Positions 1 through 10,300 of a DNA stretch of 24,673 nucleotides are shown here, piece by piece. Position 1 is the stretch's first letter. Each line of letters opens with the position of its first letter. Origin of the DNA: Cerioporus squamosus (lineage: Eukaryota; Basidiomycota; Agaricomycetes; Polyporales; Polyporaceae). The DNA lies in the NCBI GenBank assembly GCA_022592435.1, contig JABYQS010000403.1, positions 1 to 24,673 on the forward strand, given 5' to 3'. Made by a program: the position numbers and the translations under genes. The notes beneath the pieces were generated by a model. It saw only the letters and a program-made list of their open reading frames with translations, did not search any database and had not been told where the DNA came from.

Positions 1-419
1 ATCAGAGAGGTCGCACGTTAACGCATTGCTCTGCTCTTCTGTGAACAGTTCGAGGGATTGCAGCTGATGGAATCCGGTTATATACTGGCGGAGCATCTCG
101 CATAGGGGCTTGATGGGCGTCGGGTCAGGATAGGTACGTTCTCAAACAAAAACTCGATCTGAACGTTACCTCTTCGAACAGTATGAGTACGCTTGCATTG
201 AGAACTTGACCAGCCTGGGAAGATGCAACGGAATGGAGGAGAGGATTCTGAAGGTCTCTTCAGGACGGATGCGAGCGCCGTCCATTCGGTGGATCACGTA
301 GACGGCACTGACCGGTCCTGTGGACAACTTGCAGGACGCGCCATGTGCTCCACGATTGGCTCTGTGAAAACCTCTCGAGAGTACGCAGTGACGAAACCTG
401 CTTGACAGGACGACCGGGC

Positions 420-428
420 GCAAGGATG
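420..428. repeat. Target site duplication, left copy (9 bp)
   Basis: GCAAGGATG lies directly outside the left inverted repeat and is identical to 2071-2079. Confidence 0.85.
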
Positions 429-471
429 CAGGCTCCTGCCCATCCCTCTCCTCGGGTTGAGGCTGAATCTC
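429..471 (+). repeat. Left terminal inverted repeat of the transposon
   Basis: The left terminus begins CAGGCTCCTGCCCA and matches the reverse complement of the right terminus through GAATCTC, with a few mismatches and single-base gaps between two identical 14-bp blocks. Confidence 0.85.
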
Positions 472-1774
472 TGAGGCGGGGGCAAGGTGGATTCGCACTG
501 CGTGCCCGGAAAGTGGGGAGAGGGCAGCGTTTGTCGGGTGAAATGTTGTGTTCACCGTACAAAGCGGTGATAAACTGGTGACGGGTGATCGTGTTAGTGA
601 ATGCGGTACCACGCAAACCCACTGGCATTAGCGGACAGCTTCCCCGCACGGCGCAACTCGAGTCATGGGCGCCTGCATTCGGTGCGAGCAGGCCGTCGTG
701 AAGTACGAGCGTGCCTGCCCTAGAGTCGCTCGGCGATTCGCAGCCTCAGCAGGATCTCCAGTCGCGACGGCGGGCGACGCGCGTTCCTCCGGGCCCACTA
801 CCTTCACGCGTCACGGTCTCTCTTGCTTCCCTGGGCTTCATTCACTGACATGCACGCTTCTCTCCTAGTCTTGGATCTGGTGTCTAATCTGGACCATCGT
901 TGCTTGCTCCTACTGGTGGCTATGGTATCTATCTGCACGCACTTTGCTATCAACGCTAGCCAACTTTCTGTGCTCTGAATCCTGGGGCTACACGGGTGAA
1001 TCAGGTCAGAAACCCGCTCATTGACGTGGACGAAGGACCCGATGGCTGCGGGGAGAGGCGTGGGCGAAGACGAGTATGCAGAAGATCCAGACGGTGCAGC
1101 AAGGTACATGACGCGTTTTCTATGGTTGACAATGGTCTTACTTATTTTCTTTGTAGTGTACAGGCCGTGAAGCTGCTGGTTCGACGAGGTGATATGTCGT
1201 TGAGCCTGAGGACACAGGGATCGTGCTCGCCAGCGCGCGAGCCACGGCTGCAATAGCAGGCGGTAGCCTTGCAGCTGAAGGGTGTCCGGCATTGCGACTC
1301 CGGAGCTTTCATATGCATTGATTACAGTATCTATCGCACACTTTCATGTATTCTTCGTTCACTACGTGAATGGACACTGTTAGGCTGCATTGTACAGTAT
1401 CGCTAGCTCTGTTTGCACCACCCAATTGCCGCCTCGTGTGCATTCACGGGAGGAAGCTTCAACAACTGTATGGTAAGTAATCACCCTTTTCGGGCTTTCT
1501 GCAAAGCAGTGAATCCCGGCAAAATCTGGTTGAAAAGTCGCAACACAAACACGGAGGAACTGGGTGGACTTTCGCCAGCGTCTCGATCTGCGATTGGTTG
1601 ACTACTCACCACTTTCCCAGTACATACCAGCTGAACGCCCCCGGTGATCGACCAGGTGAACTTCACCAACCTGTGGTCGCTCAGTGTTCCCTGCAGCGGG
1701 GGGAGCGCTTACACCTCTCGTAGCGCTGGGTCACGTGTAGAAGTGTTCACGTGACTCCCGCTCAGAGGATAAGG

Positions 1775-1982
1775 CACGGCAGGCATCACAGCGTTTTGGA
1801 CGGAACAAAAGGCATGCCAATGGGCGAAAAGACGCCGCGCGAGGTTACCTTTCAGCCGGGTTTCAGGCGAAAAGGAAACCTTTTGGCCGGTTGCGCTCTG
1901 AAACGAGACAAAAGGTATACTCGCGCGGCGGCGGATATGTCGCGCTTTTTTGCCCGTCCAAAATGCGGATATGCCTGCCGTG
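1775..1982. repeat. Imperfect long inverted repeat (foldback) inside the transposon
   Basis: The ends are a perfect 12-bp inverted pair, CACGGCAGGCAT at 1775-1786 and its complement at 1971-1982. Inside, both arms share TTTTGGACGG, CGCCGCGCGAG, a TACCTTT stretch and GTTTCAG in the same order. Each arm is roughly 100 bp around a centre near 1,880. It may be a subterminal part of the element or a nested MITE. It codes for nothing recognisable. Confidence 0.65.
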
Positions 1983-2025
1983 AGGCAAGCGCTGGGTTCT
2001 CGGATTTCGCCTGCCTCCCACTGCT

Positions 2026-2070
2026 GAGATTCTGGCCTCAACCCGAGGCGTGCGGGTGGGCAGGAGCCTG
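2026..2070 (-). repeat. Right terminal inverted repeat of the transposon
   Basis: Read on the minus strand, this begins CAGGCTCCTGCCCA and then CCTCGGGTTGAGGC, mirroring positions 429-471. Confidence 0.85.
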
Positions 2071-2079
2071 GCAAGGATG
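2071..2079. repeat. Target site duplication, right copy (9 bp)
   Basis: GCAAGGATG lies directly outside the right inverted repeat. The base after it continues the F-box sequence (CTGATAAC), which is also found in the paralogue. Confidence 0.85.
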
Positions 2080-2760
2080 CTGATAACCGCGGGACTGGCG
2101 TAGATGGCCATGGACTGGAGCTTCGGGAGCGCAGAAGGATCGAGAGAGATCGACGAACGAAGCCGGCCATAGAGAATGAATCTGAGAATGGCGGGTTGCT
2201 CTCCTAGCCACGCAGCAAAATCATCGTCCCAGGCGCAATGCAGAGATAGATTCTTGATGCGGAAGGGGCTACCACGGAGATAGCGGCCGAGCGCGTCTTC
2301 GTAGAGTTCCAACTCCAGGGACACGAGAAGTGGCATGTTGCGCAGCGCGCTCCTCAAGAGTCTCCCAAACGCATGGGTGAGGCGTGGCCTATGTTCGACG
2401 TGAAGGTGAACGGTGAAGACGCGAGCATGTTTCGCCAGCTCCGGATACTTGCTCATCGTCCTCAGGCATTAATATATATTTGACCACCGATGCAAGTCTG
2501 GTGAGACGGAGGTCCGCATACAGATGGGAGGCTGCCACATCTCCCGCAACACTGTTGACAAGGCACAGCTGCGCTAGTGTGTGTTGATCCGCGTGGGTAG
2601 CAACGACGTGCAGGAGTTCAAGAGGAAGCTGGGGAAATACGCCTCTCCAGGAGTCAGCCCATGAGCCATAGGATATGATACGTAACCCGCGTTCCGCCAC
2701 CAACCTTTGGGCCCGTATTTTGCACATTCACGCTCATCGAGACCAGGATGATTCCGACAA

Positions 2761-3581
2761 GAAGAAGGAGAAAGGGTGTATATAGACAATATCGCCTGTA
2801 TGACGTCTCGGCGAACCTGAACTCTCAGTCTGGCAAGTGAGTTAGCTCGAGTTTGCCAGTAATTTATGTGGCACCGATGACTGACGAAGACTTATTGAAG
2901 TACACGTACCCTTGAACTGTGCTGTGTTTCTCCCTCAGTAAGCTTAAGCACGATGTCGTAGATGGGGGTGAACAAGACAGAAGCACTCCGAGAACCTTAT
3001 AACCCAACTCCCTATTTAGGGGGCGGCGAACGTTCAACATCACCGCAGCCACGACCAGGAGCGATAAGACTAATGCTAGAGGGAACCAGCATAAGTGGGG
3101 CGTGATTTCATGTGTAGAATATCTAGCAGGCCATCTGTGTCTTGAAACTTCAAGCTTGAAGCTTGAAGGCCGGCAGGGTGCAATTGCGGTCCTCTACCCG
3201 CGCATATAGGCAGTGGCCTCCGAATAGGATAGAAAGTAGATATAGCCCGGGTCAATCAACATCACGGCTGATCAAAATTACATGTGAAGATACAAGAAGA
3301 TATGTGGTTGTGCTCTAAGAACTATCCCTCTTTCAACTCGAACGCTTTGCCCACTCTGTCACTCTCATGGACCGCATGGTCATGCCTGTACGAATCACGT
3401 AGAAGCTATCGACCCACTATTGCTTGGCCGCTGAGTCTCCAGAATACGACGCAATGCTCCATACGCAAGATTGATGGAGGCAACCACGTCCGCGTCCGTC
3501 TCCGGCGACATCACGTCCAAGCACCGGGCCGTGGTCGTCCCTCGATAGCTCATAGCAACGCGCAGCCTGTTGACGCTAGTC
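2761..3581. other. Intergenic stretch between the two F-box pseudogenes
   Basis: No gene is supported here. The lower part (about 3,395-3,580) may hold more decayed 3' sequence of F-box copy 2 in another minus-strand frame. A 14-bp palindrome (CTTCAAGCTTGAAG) lies near 3,148-3,161. Confidence 0.5.
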
Positions 3582-4920
3582 TCATGTCTCTGAGCAATGC
3601 CGCTTTGAGCTCCGGTGTGATGATTGGGCGAGAGGGTCCGCCGGACTCGCACTACGGACCTCCCGAGCCGCAGGGTTCTGCAGGCCGAACTTCGTTACGA
3701 CCTCATCCTGCAATCGATCCATGTCCCAGATGCCGATCCATTCTCCAGCAGAGCGATACGCGTAGAACGAATCCACGGAGAATCGGATGGAGCGCAGTGA
3801 GGGGCAGCGTTGGCCAAATGATCGAGCAAGGTCGGGGAGTTTCAGCTTGTTGAGTTCGGATCCTTCACCACCGCGCTCTTTGGTGAAGAGATCGAGGTAC
3901 TGTAGTTCGCGAAATTGGGCGGCGAAGTCACGAAGCATATTGCATAGGGGCTGTGAGCGGAATCAGATCCAAGTAGTGATGTGCCAGACGACGCCATGTG
4001 ACCTCACCTCCTCGAAAGCGTATGAATAGACTTGCATCGAGAACTTGGCCAGACCTGGAAGATGCTTGGGGATAGAGGAGAGCCTCCCGAGATCTCTGAA
4101 GGAAGGAGGGCCCGGCCGCGGCGGGGAGTGGAGTGGATCAGGTAGACGGCGCCGACCGGTCCTGCGGACAACTTGCAAGACCGTGCCATAGTCTCCATCG
4201 CTGGCGTTGAGAACGCTCCGGAAAAGACGTAGTGGCAAAGACCCGTTTCACAGGCCGACCGGGTACGACGAGGCTGATAACGGAGGGCATGGCATAGATG
4301 GCTGAAGGTTGGGGAGCGCGGAAGGGTGCAAAGATATCGCTGGATGAGGATAGCCGTAGAATAATATGAACCTTTGGATACCCGGTTGCTCTCTGAACCA
4401 TACGGAGAGGTCTTCGTTCCAGTCACAAGCGAGGGAGACATTTGTGACACGGGCGGGACTGCCGAGTAGGTACCGTCCGAAACCATCTTCGCAGAAGTCG
4501 AGCTCAAGAGACACGAGATCTGGCATGTTGCGTAGCGCGCGTCTCAAGAGAGTGCCGAATGCATCGGTGAGGCAGGGTTTCACGTCGACGTCAAGACGTA
4601 CGGAGAGGACGCGAACGCGTTTTCCCAGCTCGGGATGCTTGCTCAAAGTCCTCAGACATCTGACCATCGCGGCCGGTCGCGAGGGGCGCAAGTCCGTATA
4701 CAAGTGAGAGGCTGCCACGTCTCCCACAATGCTGTTGGCAAGGCACAGTTGCGTGAGACTATGTCGGTCCGCATGTGTAGCGACGACATGGAGGAGTTCG
4801 AGAGGAAGCTCTGGAAATACGCCTTTAGGTCCCGGGGTCAGTGAACAGAGAACAAGATTAAACTGCTCTGCCACTTACCTTTTGGCCCGTTTCGTCCGCT
4901 CAGATAGTTCATAATACTCA
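3582..4920 (-). pseudogene. F-box/leucine-rich protein pseudogene, copy 2
   Basis: This is the paralogue of the copy at the left edge, with shared intron positions. Exon 1 ends at 4879 (ERTKRAKR). Intron 4823-4878 is GTAAGT..AAG. Exon 2 spans 4008-4822 and starts GVFPELPLELLHVV (F-box), then leucine-rich repeats. Intron 3951-4007 is GTGAGG..CACAG. Exon 3 runs from 3950 (PLCNMLRDFAAQFRELQYLDLF) to about 3582. A 7-bp deletion relative to copy 1 near 4,290-4,300 shifts the frame in the leucine-rich part, and later segments (VISLVVPGRPVKRVF, SCKLSAGPVGAVYLIH, SSIPKHLPGLAKFSMQVYSY) lie in different frames. It lacks the transposon. The true start and the 3' limit are unclear. Confidence 0.7.
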
Positions 4921-5399
4921 GCTTCTAGACCAAGAGCGTATGTATGAGGGGATGAATGCGGCGTGTAAGTCGTATTCAGTTGGCTCTGGAGCGACTCGGA
5001 CACTAGGTACTGAGCATCCGCTTGCCCAATACAAGAACTTAGACCCAGAGAACTCACATGTAGAAGCCGGAAGAGCCTGTACTGCAACTGTTGTGAGGAC
5101 TATGTCGGGGTTGTGAAGTACTTGTATGCTCAGTACGTGGAGAACAAGTCGAACGCGCTCGCCAGTCCGACTCGGAGTCTCCGAGTCAAGTCTGCGCAGT
5201 GCGCGCCACCGACGAATCGGGTAGATATGATAAGATGCCCGGTAATGCCAACGCGATGAGATAAGATTAAGCACATAAGTAAAGCATCTATAAGCAAGTC
5301 ATTAGTAAAGCTGAGTTACTTGAAGTACATATACCTTGTCCGCCGCGTCGTCGTACCCACCCTCCCCTCAATTGCTTTCCTGACCGCCCACTCGACACC
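4921..5399. other. Intergenic region upstream of the REI1-like gene
   Basis: No gene is supported. The last 100-150 bp are presumably the REI1 promoter and leader. A weak TATA-like string (CATATACC) lies near 5,329, but its distance to the start codon gives little support. Confidence 0.4.
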
Positions 5400-6963
5400 A
5401 TGGCAGACGTCCTCGTCGCACAGCCTATACCTCAGACAAACCTTTACACATGCATCTCATGCACCATCGCATTCCACACTGCGCAGGATCAAAGTAAGTT
5501 TTTTTCAAGCCTGCCGGAGAACGTTGGCTGAGCTGGATGGCAGGGGAGCACTACCGCTCCGATCACCACAGATACAACATGAAGCGGCGTGTGGCTGGCC
5601 TCCCCCCTGTCAGCGCTGCGTTGTTCGACCAGAAAGTACTGGAGAGGAGGGCGGAGACGGCTATCATGGCGTCCCCGAAGGGCTCGTCTTGCGAGATCTG
5701 CGGGTACGTTCTCATGACCCTACTCTTCTTACTTGGTCAACTCACAGCTCCCATAGGAAGAGTTACACCACCGAAAATGCGTACAGATCCCATCTTGCCT
5801 CGAAAAAGCACAAGGAAAACGAGCTCCGTGCAGCGGTGAAGGCCAAGACTCCCGCAGAGGCCCCTCAATCATCCGAAGAGGCCGCCGCACCCGGACCTGA
5901 AGCAGGCCCCTCTTCACAGTCTGCTACTGAGCAAGCGGGTGTGGTGCAGATGACCTCGCAGATGCAAGGCGTTGCTCTGCAAGTAGACGAGGATGCCACA
6001 GAGGACCAGGTCAACCAGACGATCGACGAGAAGATTGCTGCTGCTCGTTCCCGTCTCTCCCCGACCAACTGCCTCTTCTGCACATCCTCCACCGCCTCTA
6101 CCCTTGAAGAGAACCTTACGCACATGTCCAGCGCCCACTCGTTCTTCATCCCCGATGCCGACTTCCTCGTTGACCTAGTCGGTCTCATCACATACCTCGG
6201 AGAGAAGATCGCCGTCGGAAACACATGCATATACTGCAACAGCGAGTTCCGTACGCTCGACGCCGTCCGGAAGCACATGCAGGACAAGGGCCACTGCAAG
6301 GTTGCATACGACACCGACCTGGAGCGCCTCGAGATTTCTGACTACTACGACTTCTCCGCTTCGTACCCCGACGCTGAGGAGCGGAAGGCACGCAAGGCCG
6401 CGCGTGCAGCCCGGAGAGCACAGAAGGAGGAGGAGCGTCGGAAGAAGGCCGAAGCCGAGCAGAACGAGGGATGGGAAGACGTATCGGAGGACGAGGACGA
6501 CGGCGGCGAGGTGGACGAGATCGTCGAGGAGGATGCCTCTGACAGTGACGAAGACTTGTCCGACGAGGACGAGCTGCTGGACAACCAGATCACGTACGGC
6601 GATTCGGGATACGAGCTTGTCCTGCCGTCCGGCGCACGCATCGGCCATCGTACCATGAGGCGGTACTACGCCCAGTCCTTCCCCGGTGCACCGCGAGGCG
6701 GCAAGCCAGAGGATCCGAACTCTGGCGCTGCGCTCGTTCGCAGGTTGCTTGCCGACAAGAACTCTGCGCTCGTGCCCAGGAGAGGCGGCTTCGGTGCGTA
6801 CGGCGGCGGAACTGACGTCGTGAAGGCGAGGAATGCCGGAGAGGCGAGGGAGGCTGGACGTCATGTTCGCGAGCACCGTGACCAGCGCCGTAAGGAAGAC
6901 TTCAAGACGAAGGTCGGGTTCATCCACAATTCGCAGAAGCACTTCCGCGCACAGATCTTGTAG
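5400..6963 (+). CDS. REI1: REI1/ZNF622-family zinc-finger 60S ribosome biogenesis factor
   Basis: Exons 5400-5493, 5544-5703 and 5757-6963 join in frame to 486 residues. REI1 proteins act in the cytoplasm in late 60S maturation, helping release and recycle the shuttling factor Arx1/Alb1. Four zinc-finger pairs are visible: C18-C21-H34-H40, C81-C84-H97-H103 (CEICGKSYTTENAYRSHL), C190-C193-H207-H212 and C242-C245-H258-H264. REI1 landmarks include YRSDHHRYNMKRRVAGLPPV, a lysine-rich then strongly acidic middle (about 345-400) and the C-terminus FIHNSQKHFRAQIL. The start at 5400 gives MADVLVAQP just before the first finger. The longer open frame upstream and across the introns is an artefact. One conserved Trp in the first finger (usual DWHRYN) is His here. 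It is convergent with RAX2. Confidence 0.93.
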
Positions 6964-7333
6964 TTGCATTCTCTCAGTTCAGTGTCTTGCGTGTGCACTC
7001 CCTGTTTGTATCCGCTATTTTCTTTGTGTATTATCCGCGCTCGTACGTAATGTATACCATACGATAAACATAGGGAAGATGGAACCGCTAGACAGAACAG
7101 GTAGCTGTAGAAAGAGACAATGCATCGTCATGATAGATGGTAGAAGTGTCTTGCGTCCAAGACCACAAGATGAAGGGAGATGGGGATATACGAGAACGAG
7201 AACGTGAGCGAACGACCTTAAGGTCGATCTTGTCATGGGTATCGAGACCACTAGAGCTGCATATACGGACGATGCGACGAAAGCAAGCTGAATTGCAAAC
7301 CGAGAAGAGTTCATGGGGATGGGGGTAAATAGG
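6964..7333. other. Convergent intergenic region between REI1 and RAX2
   Basis: This 370-bp stretch holds the 3' ends of two converging genes. No coding region is supported. Confidence 0.5.
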
Positions 7334-10300
7334 CTAATACACATATGCTGCTGGCACAACACCTTCCTGCCCTGTACGCGCATCCCGTGCGTACCACCAT
7401 CTACGCACTTGAGTGTCAGTATCGTGCAGGCGTTTAGGGAGGACAAAGAACTCACGCAGCGTCTCTATCGTCTAGGATCTCTAGCTCTTGACCTGTCCTC
7501 ACGGGCAGCTCACCTTCGCCCTTGCCATCGAACGAGTACCTAGCCACTGCCGGCCTGCTCTGCTCGTCACCATCAAGAGCGCCGCCGAGAGCATCGGATG
7601 GCGTCTCCGCCCGGACGTAGTTGCTCGCGTCAGGGCCGCTGAACGGATCGTCATGCGGTGAGCCGGGTACCGCAGCAAAGCCCGCTTCCTTTTCGGAGTG
7701 TGGCCCGTACGGACTGGTCGCACCCATGATCGTTGAGCGGGTTGCAGCGTTGATATGCTCGAGGAGGGAGGACGGGCGGTGCGTAGAGTCATCATCTGCG
7801 TCCATGTCGGCGGCATCGAACTGGTTCACCCCCTTGTCATCACGGCGAGCGAACAGCGTCCAGAGGATCTCGATCAGCGCAAGCAAGAAGACGATACCCG
7901 CTGCGATGGCGATCGAGATAAGGATGACCACACCGGTCGCGAGGAAGTCTGCAGCACACATTAGTTGTGTTCATACAGAAGACAGAGACGTACTCACGCT
8001 TCTGGGTGAAACTGAAGGTCTTGAACGAGTGGAACAGGGACGAGACGGTACCTGGAGAGCCCGACTGCGACGTCGAAACTATGTACGGGATGAACGACTG
8101 GCCATCAAACAGCGCGGAAGACGCGTTCCCGAAGGAGGAGTCCGACAGTGCACCAGACACCATCAAGACGCGGTCGGGCTCAATGACGCCATTGCCATCA
8201 GTGCGTGTTCTGAAGGGGCACCATCGTCAACTGCGAGACCTCCGTCGTTCCCTCGAGGGTTGAACCTGTCCAAATGTCAGTATCGCATTCCGCGGGTTGT
8301 GCTGAAGAAGGAACGCAGCCGAACTCACCAACTGAGTGCCACGACTGGCCATCCCAAAAGTACAGGAACGAGGACGAGTTATCCGAGGCACTGTCACGAG
8401 AGTCAAGAAGCGAAAACGTGCTATGGCTGAAAGCAAACTTACCGGCCCGCGGCGAAGACGCTGCTCATGTTGTTGTTGTTGATCTCCAGAGCAGTAACAG
8501 GACCAGGAAGGTCGCTACCCTTTCCGACAGAAGACCAGGTGCTGTTCGCGAGCGAGTAGGCAGCAACATTGGCGCTCGTGCTATCCGCAAGGGCGACAGA
8601 TCCAGCCGCAATGAGCGAGTCAGACTAATTCGACAAATCCCGTCAGCACGAACAGGCAAAGAGGATGCACGTAGTTAGAGACTTACTCCCGCATATACAA
8701 CCGTGGAGACATCTCCCTGAATGCCATTGCCGAGCGCACTCCACTTCCTAGAAGTCGTATCCAGCGAACAAATCGCGCGACAGGGGTTGGAGCCAGCCTG
8801 GGCGAACGAACCAGCGACGACGACAGTGTGGTCATCCTTCGTGGAATCCGTGATCGACCTGACGAGGACGGTTGATCCAGAGCTGGCTTGTAAGGCATCG
8901 ACGCCGGAGAGGTCCCAGCGCTGGTTGGCCAGGTCGTAGATCGCGAACCCGTTACTGGTGAGACCCTGGATCGAGAACTGGCCACCAACGTAGAGGCTGT
9001 CGCCCTTCACAAGCAACGCGCGGATGGTGCCGTTGGGCTGGTTGCCCTTGAGCGCCGTCACGGTCTTGCTGTCCACGTCGTAGATAGCGAGGTTCTGGGC
9101 CGACACGCCACCAACTGTATAAGTGAAGTTGCCGCCAATGATTGCGACCTCCTTCGACGACGAGCTGTTGGTCCAGAAGGCACCTGCGAGCACGGCGGGA
9201 GCCGGTGCAGGAGCGGGTTCAGGAAGAGGGGCAAGGGTTGTAGCATCGGACGCCTGGCGTTTGAAGAGCGAGAGGACGTTCAGGGTCGGCATCCAACCAG
9301 CAGCCGTACGACGGTTGTGCCCACGACGGGTCTTCAAGGATGTCGTCGTGGCGCTGCCCGAGTTGAACTGGATACCGAGCGGAGTGACCTCAGGCTCACC
9401 ATTGTTGCCATTCTGCAGCGTCACGAAACCGGACGCGCCGAACTTCAACGAAGAAGCGACGTTGCCGGCGACATACTGGGAATCGCTGGATGTGCCGTTG
9501 CCAACGAAGGTCAGGGAACCGACCAGGAAGCCGCCGGCATTCACCCAGCTACTGCTTGAGACGTCCCAGGCAGCGAGACCAGCCGCGTTCTGGCCCGTGC
9601 TACTGCCACTGGACGTCAGAATTCGGGTGAAGTTGCCCGCAACTAGGATTTGTCCGTTCGCGATGTCGAGCGAAGTGACTGCTCCATCAACACCGCCCTC
9701 CATGGATGACCACTTGTTCCCTGATACCGAGTAGACAGCGACGCCCTTCAACGCACTGTTCGAAGACTGTGCTGTGTCAGAGAATGATCCTCCAACATAG
9801 AGGTTGTCGCCATCAACGACTAGGGAGGTGACAGGTCCGTTGAGTCCGTTGCTGGGCAGGGTCGCGAGCGCGCCGTTCTTGAAGACGACCAAGTTCTCTG
9901 CGTCCGAGGCGGACCCGGACGTCAGAGTGAACTGGCCACCAAGGAACAAGGCGCCGGACGGATGTTGCGTCACGGCTGCGATGGAAGTGTTGGTGGACTC
10001 GACAGAGTTGGTCCCACCGAGCGCGCTAAGAAGGTCGAAACCAGCATTGTCAAACCCGGTGATCGCGGAGGTCGGGATTGCGGCCAAAGAGCTAGACGTC
10101 GATGACGCGCTCGAAGAGCTCAAAGGCCACTCGAGGAAGCCAAAGCCGCGTTGGGTGATCGTGCCTGTGGAGTTGCCGCCGGAAGACGAGTTGGAGGAAG
10201 TAACGTTCGCACTTGTCAAGAGGAGCTGCACGCGATCCGCCACAAGCTCGTATTCGCCATTCCGACCAGAGCCTTCTGGCTTGTCTGCGAGCACCATGGT

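Larger units (their letters stand above)
429..2070. mobile_element. Non-autonomous DNA transposon, MULE-like, inserted in F-box pseudogene
   Basis: The element has terminal inverted repeats of about 43-45 bp. The outer 14 bp (CAGGCTCCTGCCCA) are identical, a second 14-bp block (CCTCGGGTTGAGGC) is identical, and GAATCTC closes the repeat. It is flanked by a perfect 9-bp direct repeat GCAAGGATG (420-428 and 2071-2079). The paralogous F-box copy at about 4,252-4,275 has the same flanking bases with a single 9-bp target in between, so this is an insertion. A 9-bp duplication with long inverted repeats is typical of Mutator-like elements. Merlin or other superfamilies cannot be excluded, because no transposase was recognised inside and no reading frame of convincing length or similarity is present. 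Confidence 0.85.
1..2760 (-). pseudogene. F-box/leucine-rich protein pseudogene, copy 1 (partial at left edge, split by transposon)
   Basis: The F-box-like stretch FPQLPLELLHVVATHADQ is encoded around 2,560-2,640, followed by leucine-rich sequence (LRNMPLLVSLELELYEDAL) down to 2,080. The coding sequence is then interrupted by an inserted element (429-2070) and resumes from 428 to 170 (SSIPLHLPRLVKFSMQAYSY). An intron at 109-169 (GTAACG..AAG) is followed by a last piece starting PLCEMLRQY that runs off the window. Compared with the paralogue at 3.6-4.9 kb, it has extra AT-rich bases at about 2466-2481 that break the frame, and a weak donor (GTTGGT) at the exon 1 border near 2704. The F-box family normally recruits substrates to SCF ubiquitin ligases; this copy cannot make a full protein. 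The family assignment rests on the F-box-like N-terminus and leucine spacing. It is one of two direct tandem copies. Confidence 0.75.

Noticed and set aside
804..1292. 162-codon minus-strand frame inside the transposon
   Set aside because: No DDE/DDD or zinc-binding pattern and no MULE-like motif that I can see, so it is not called as a transposase.
3148..3161. Palindrome CTTCAAGCTTGAAG
   Set aside because: Short, next to a partial tandem repeat, with no partner or gene context.
3284..3853. 189-codon plus-strand frame
   Set aside because: Antisense to F-box copy 2 exon 3 and its decayed flank; no protein features.
5320..5399. Upstream extension of the REI1 frame
   Set aside because: It reads through from a non-homologous stretch, and the frame beyond 5493 crosses two introns. 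The ATG at 5400 directly precedes the first zinc finger.
6175..6969. 264-codon minus-strand frame opposite REI1
   Set aside because: Mirror of the REI1 acidic and basic regions; REI1 has clear zinc fingers and introns on the plus strand.
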